A program made the position numbers and the translations under genes. Below the pieces are notes generated by a model. It saw only the letters and a program-made list of their open reading frames with translations. It was not told the origin of the DNA and ran no database searches. Below are positions 63,254-64,000 of a DNA stretch of 64,000 bases, piece after piece. Each line of letters starts with the position of its first letter. Within the stretch, counting starts at the first letter, position 1. The stretch is from Litorimonas cladophorae (GTDB taxonomy: Bacteria; Pseudomonadota; Alphaproteobacteria; Caulobacterales; Maricaulaceae), in contig NZ_BMYV01000001.1 of NCBI RefSeq assembly GCF_014652455.1, positions 1 through 64,000 on the forward strand. The letters run 5' to 3'.

Positions 63254-63376
63254 CAAGAGTCTCCTATCGGATGTCCGACATAGGGATGGTGAACCATCAT
63301 GTGTAGGGGTCACGTCCCATTAACCCTCTCCCTTTAGGGTTAAGGCAGAATTATACTCACATGAGAAGCGAGCCCC

Positions 63377-64000
63377 ATGGCCGGATTGTCCATAGATCAG
63401 AAAAGCGACCTCCCTCCCGTCGCGCCGATCGTCTTGGATGCGTCGTTGAAAGACGTGGATGATAATGCGGTGCGTCGCCAGCTGGCGAAACGTTTGGCCG
63501 ACGTGATTTGCATTCCTGCCAGCCAGCTTACCCCGCAGGAACGTCACATGGCGGGGGACGTTCTGGTTGAACTCTTGCGCAGTGCGGATGCCGATATTCG
63601 GGAATCCGTTGCGAAACGTCTGGTGATGCTGAACGAAGCGCCGCGGACGATCCTTGTTATCTTGGCCAAAGATGAAATCCGTATCGCGCGCTACATTTTA
63701 GAGGAAAGCCGGTCTCTGACAGATTCAGACTTGATTCAAATCTCTCGGAAAGTCTCGGGCGCCCATCGAGCTGTGATTGCCAAACGTCGCAAAGTCTCTG
63801 ACGCTGTTGTCGATGCCCTTGTTGAGTTTCTTGAAGAGGACGTTGTCGAAGCGCTTTTGAAAAACCGTGAGGCTAATTTTTCTGAAACTGCGATCCAGCG
63901 TATTCTTACTGTCTCGCGCAATCACCAGCCCTATGTTGGCCTTTTGGCCAAACGTGATGAATTGCGCCCCTCACACGGTTTGACCATGTTTTGGTGGGCC
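63377..64000 (+). CDS. DUF2336 domain protein (partial)
   Basis: An open frame begins at ATG 63377 and runs past the window end without a stop: MAGLSIDQKSDLPPVAPIVL, then DVLVELLRSADADIRESVAK and RLVMLNEAPRTILVILAKDE. It ends in DELRPSHGLTMFWWA. The HEAT-like repeat pattern and the RPSHGLTMFWWA motif fit DUF2336, an alphaproteobacterial family, some members of which contribute to cell-surface or stress signalling. The start has only a weak ribosome-binding site. At least 208 residues are in the window. Confidence 0.85.
   Translation, partial: MAGLSIDQKSDLPPVAPIVLDASLKDVDDNAVRRQLAKRLADVICIPASQLTPQERHMAGDVLVELLRSADADIRESVAKRLVMLNEAPRTILVILAKDEIRIARYILEESRSLTDSDLIQISRKVSGAHRAVIAKRRKVSDAVVDALVEFLEEDVVEALLKNREANFSETAIQRILTVSRNHQPYVGLLAKRDELRPSHGLTMFWWA

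Noticed and set aside
1-64000. CRISPR array, insertion sequence, prophage or integron
   Set aside because: No short regularly spaced repeats with unique spacers, no transposase or integrase frames, and no att-like duplication next to tRNA-Gln were seen. The only regular repeat is inside a protein gene.

Overview
This window looks like a piece of an alphaproteobacterial chromosome. The proteins most resemble the stalked or marine Hyphomonadaceae / Maricaulales / Robiginitomaculum type, but that placement is inference from protein character and not from a search. Supporting signs are the alphaproteobacterial tuf - S10 - spc - alpha ribosomal superoperon, the xseB-ispA-dxs isoprenoid operon, a TIGR02301-type protein, a DUF2336 protein, a DUF2853-like domain, a very large TonB-dependent receptor and a glycoside hydrolase family 16 lipoprotein. 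The last two suggest a life on marine polysaccharides.

Layout. Positions 1-14916 are the ribosomal superoperon. It starts with the end of tuf, runs from rpsJ to rplQ with secY, adk and rpoA embedded, and closes with a strong terminator. Its most unusual member is rplO, in which L15 carries a Lys/Ala linker and a C-terminal DUF2853-like domain. From 15038 to 18037 there is a two-subunit molybdenum hydroxylase and a small gene broken by an in-frame TGA. From 18123 to 26672 there is a run of mostly minus-strand housekeeping genes (pyrC, META lipoprotein, TIGR02301 protein, Nudix, YihY, yaaA, an FAD-linked 2-hydroxyacid dehydrogenase, tsaC, yceI), with a divergent SRAP gene. From 27342 to 34416 lie lepB, xseB-ispA-dxs and tlyA, with a LysR/lipoprotein block inserted between dxs and tlyA. 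From 34465 to 38033 lie three minus-strand envelope proteins of glycine-zipper type. One of them has 93-bp tandem repeats, and one ends in a strongly structured RNA followed by a perfect terminator. From 38188 to 46354 lie an esterase, a GH16 lipoprotein, aroC, an SDR, an sdpR-sdpI pair, a tiny J-domain protein, pdxH, a DUF1499 protein and an MBL-fold hydrolase.

The right third is centred on TonB energisation. A 1063-residue TonB-dependent receptor (46886-50077) is followed by sppA, tRNA-Gln(UUG) and a TonB2-type operon: two DUF3450 proteins, a TtpC-like long ExbB, ExbB, two ExbD, TonB and a TPR protein (52924-59907). After the terminator comes a second, separately controlled TonB paralogue. 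Its ribosome-binding site abuts a perfect 36-bp AT-rich palindrome, and a small secreted protein overlaps its end. The window ends with an oligopeptidase B-like S9 peptidase and the start of a DUF2336 protein.

The genes fit a cell that makes TonB power for uptake of large substrates, with a periplasmic/cytoplasmic set (GH16, esterase, S9 peptidase) to process them. That link is inference from neighbourhood. All calls rest on reading the sequence; no database search was possible.
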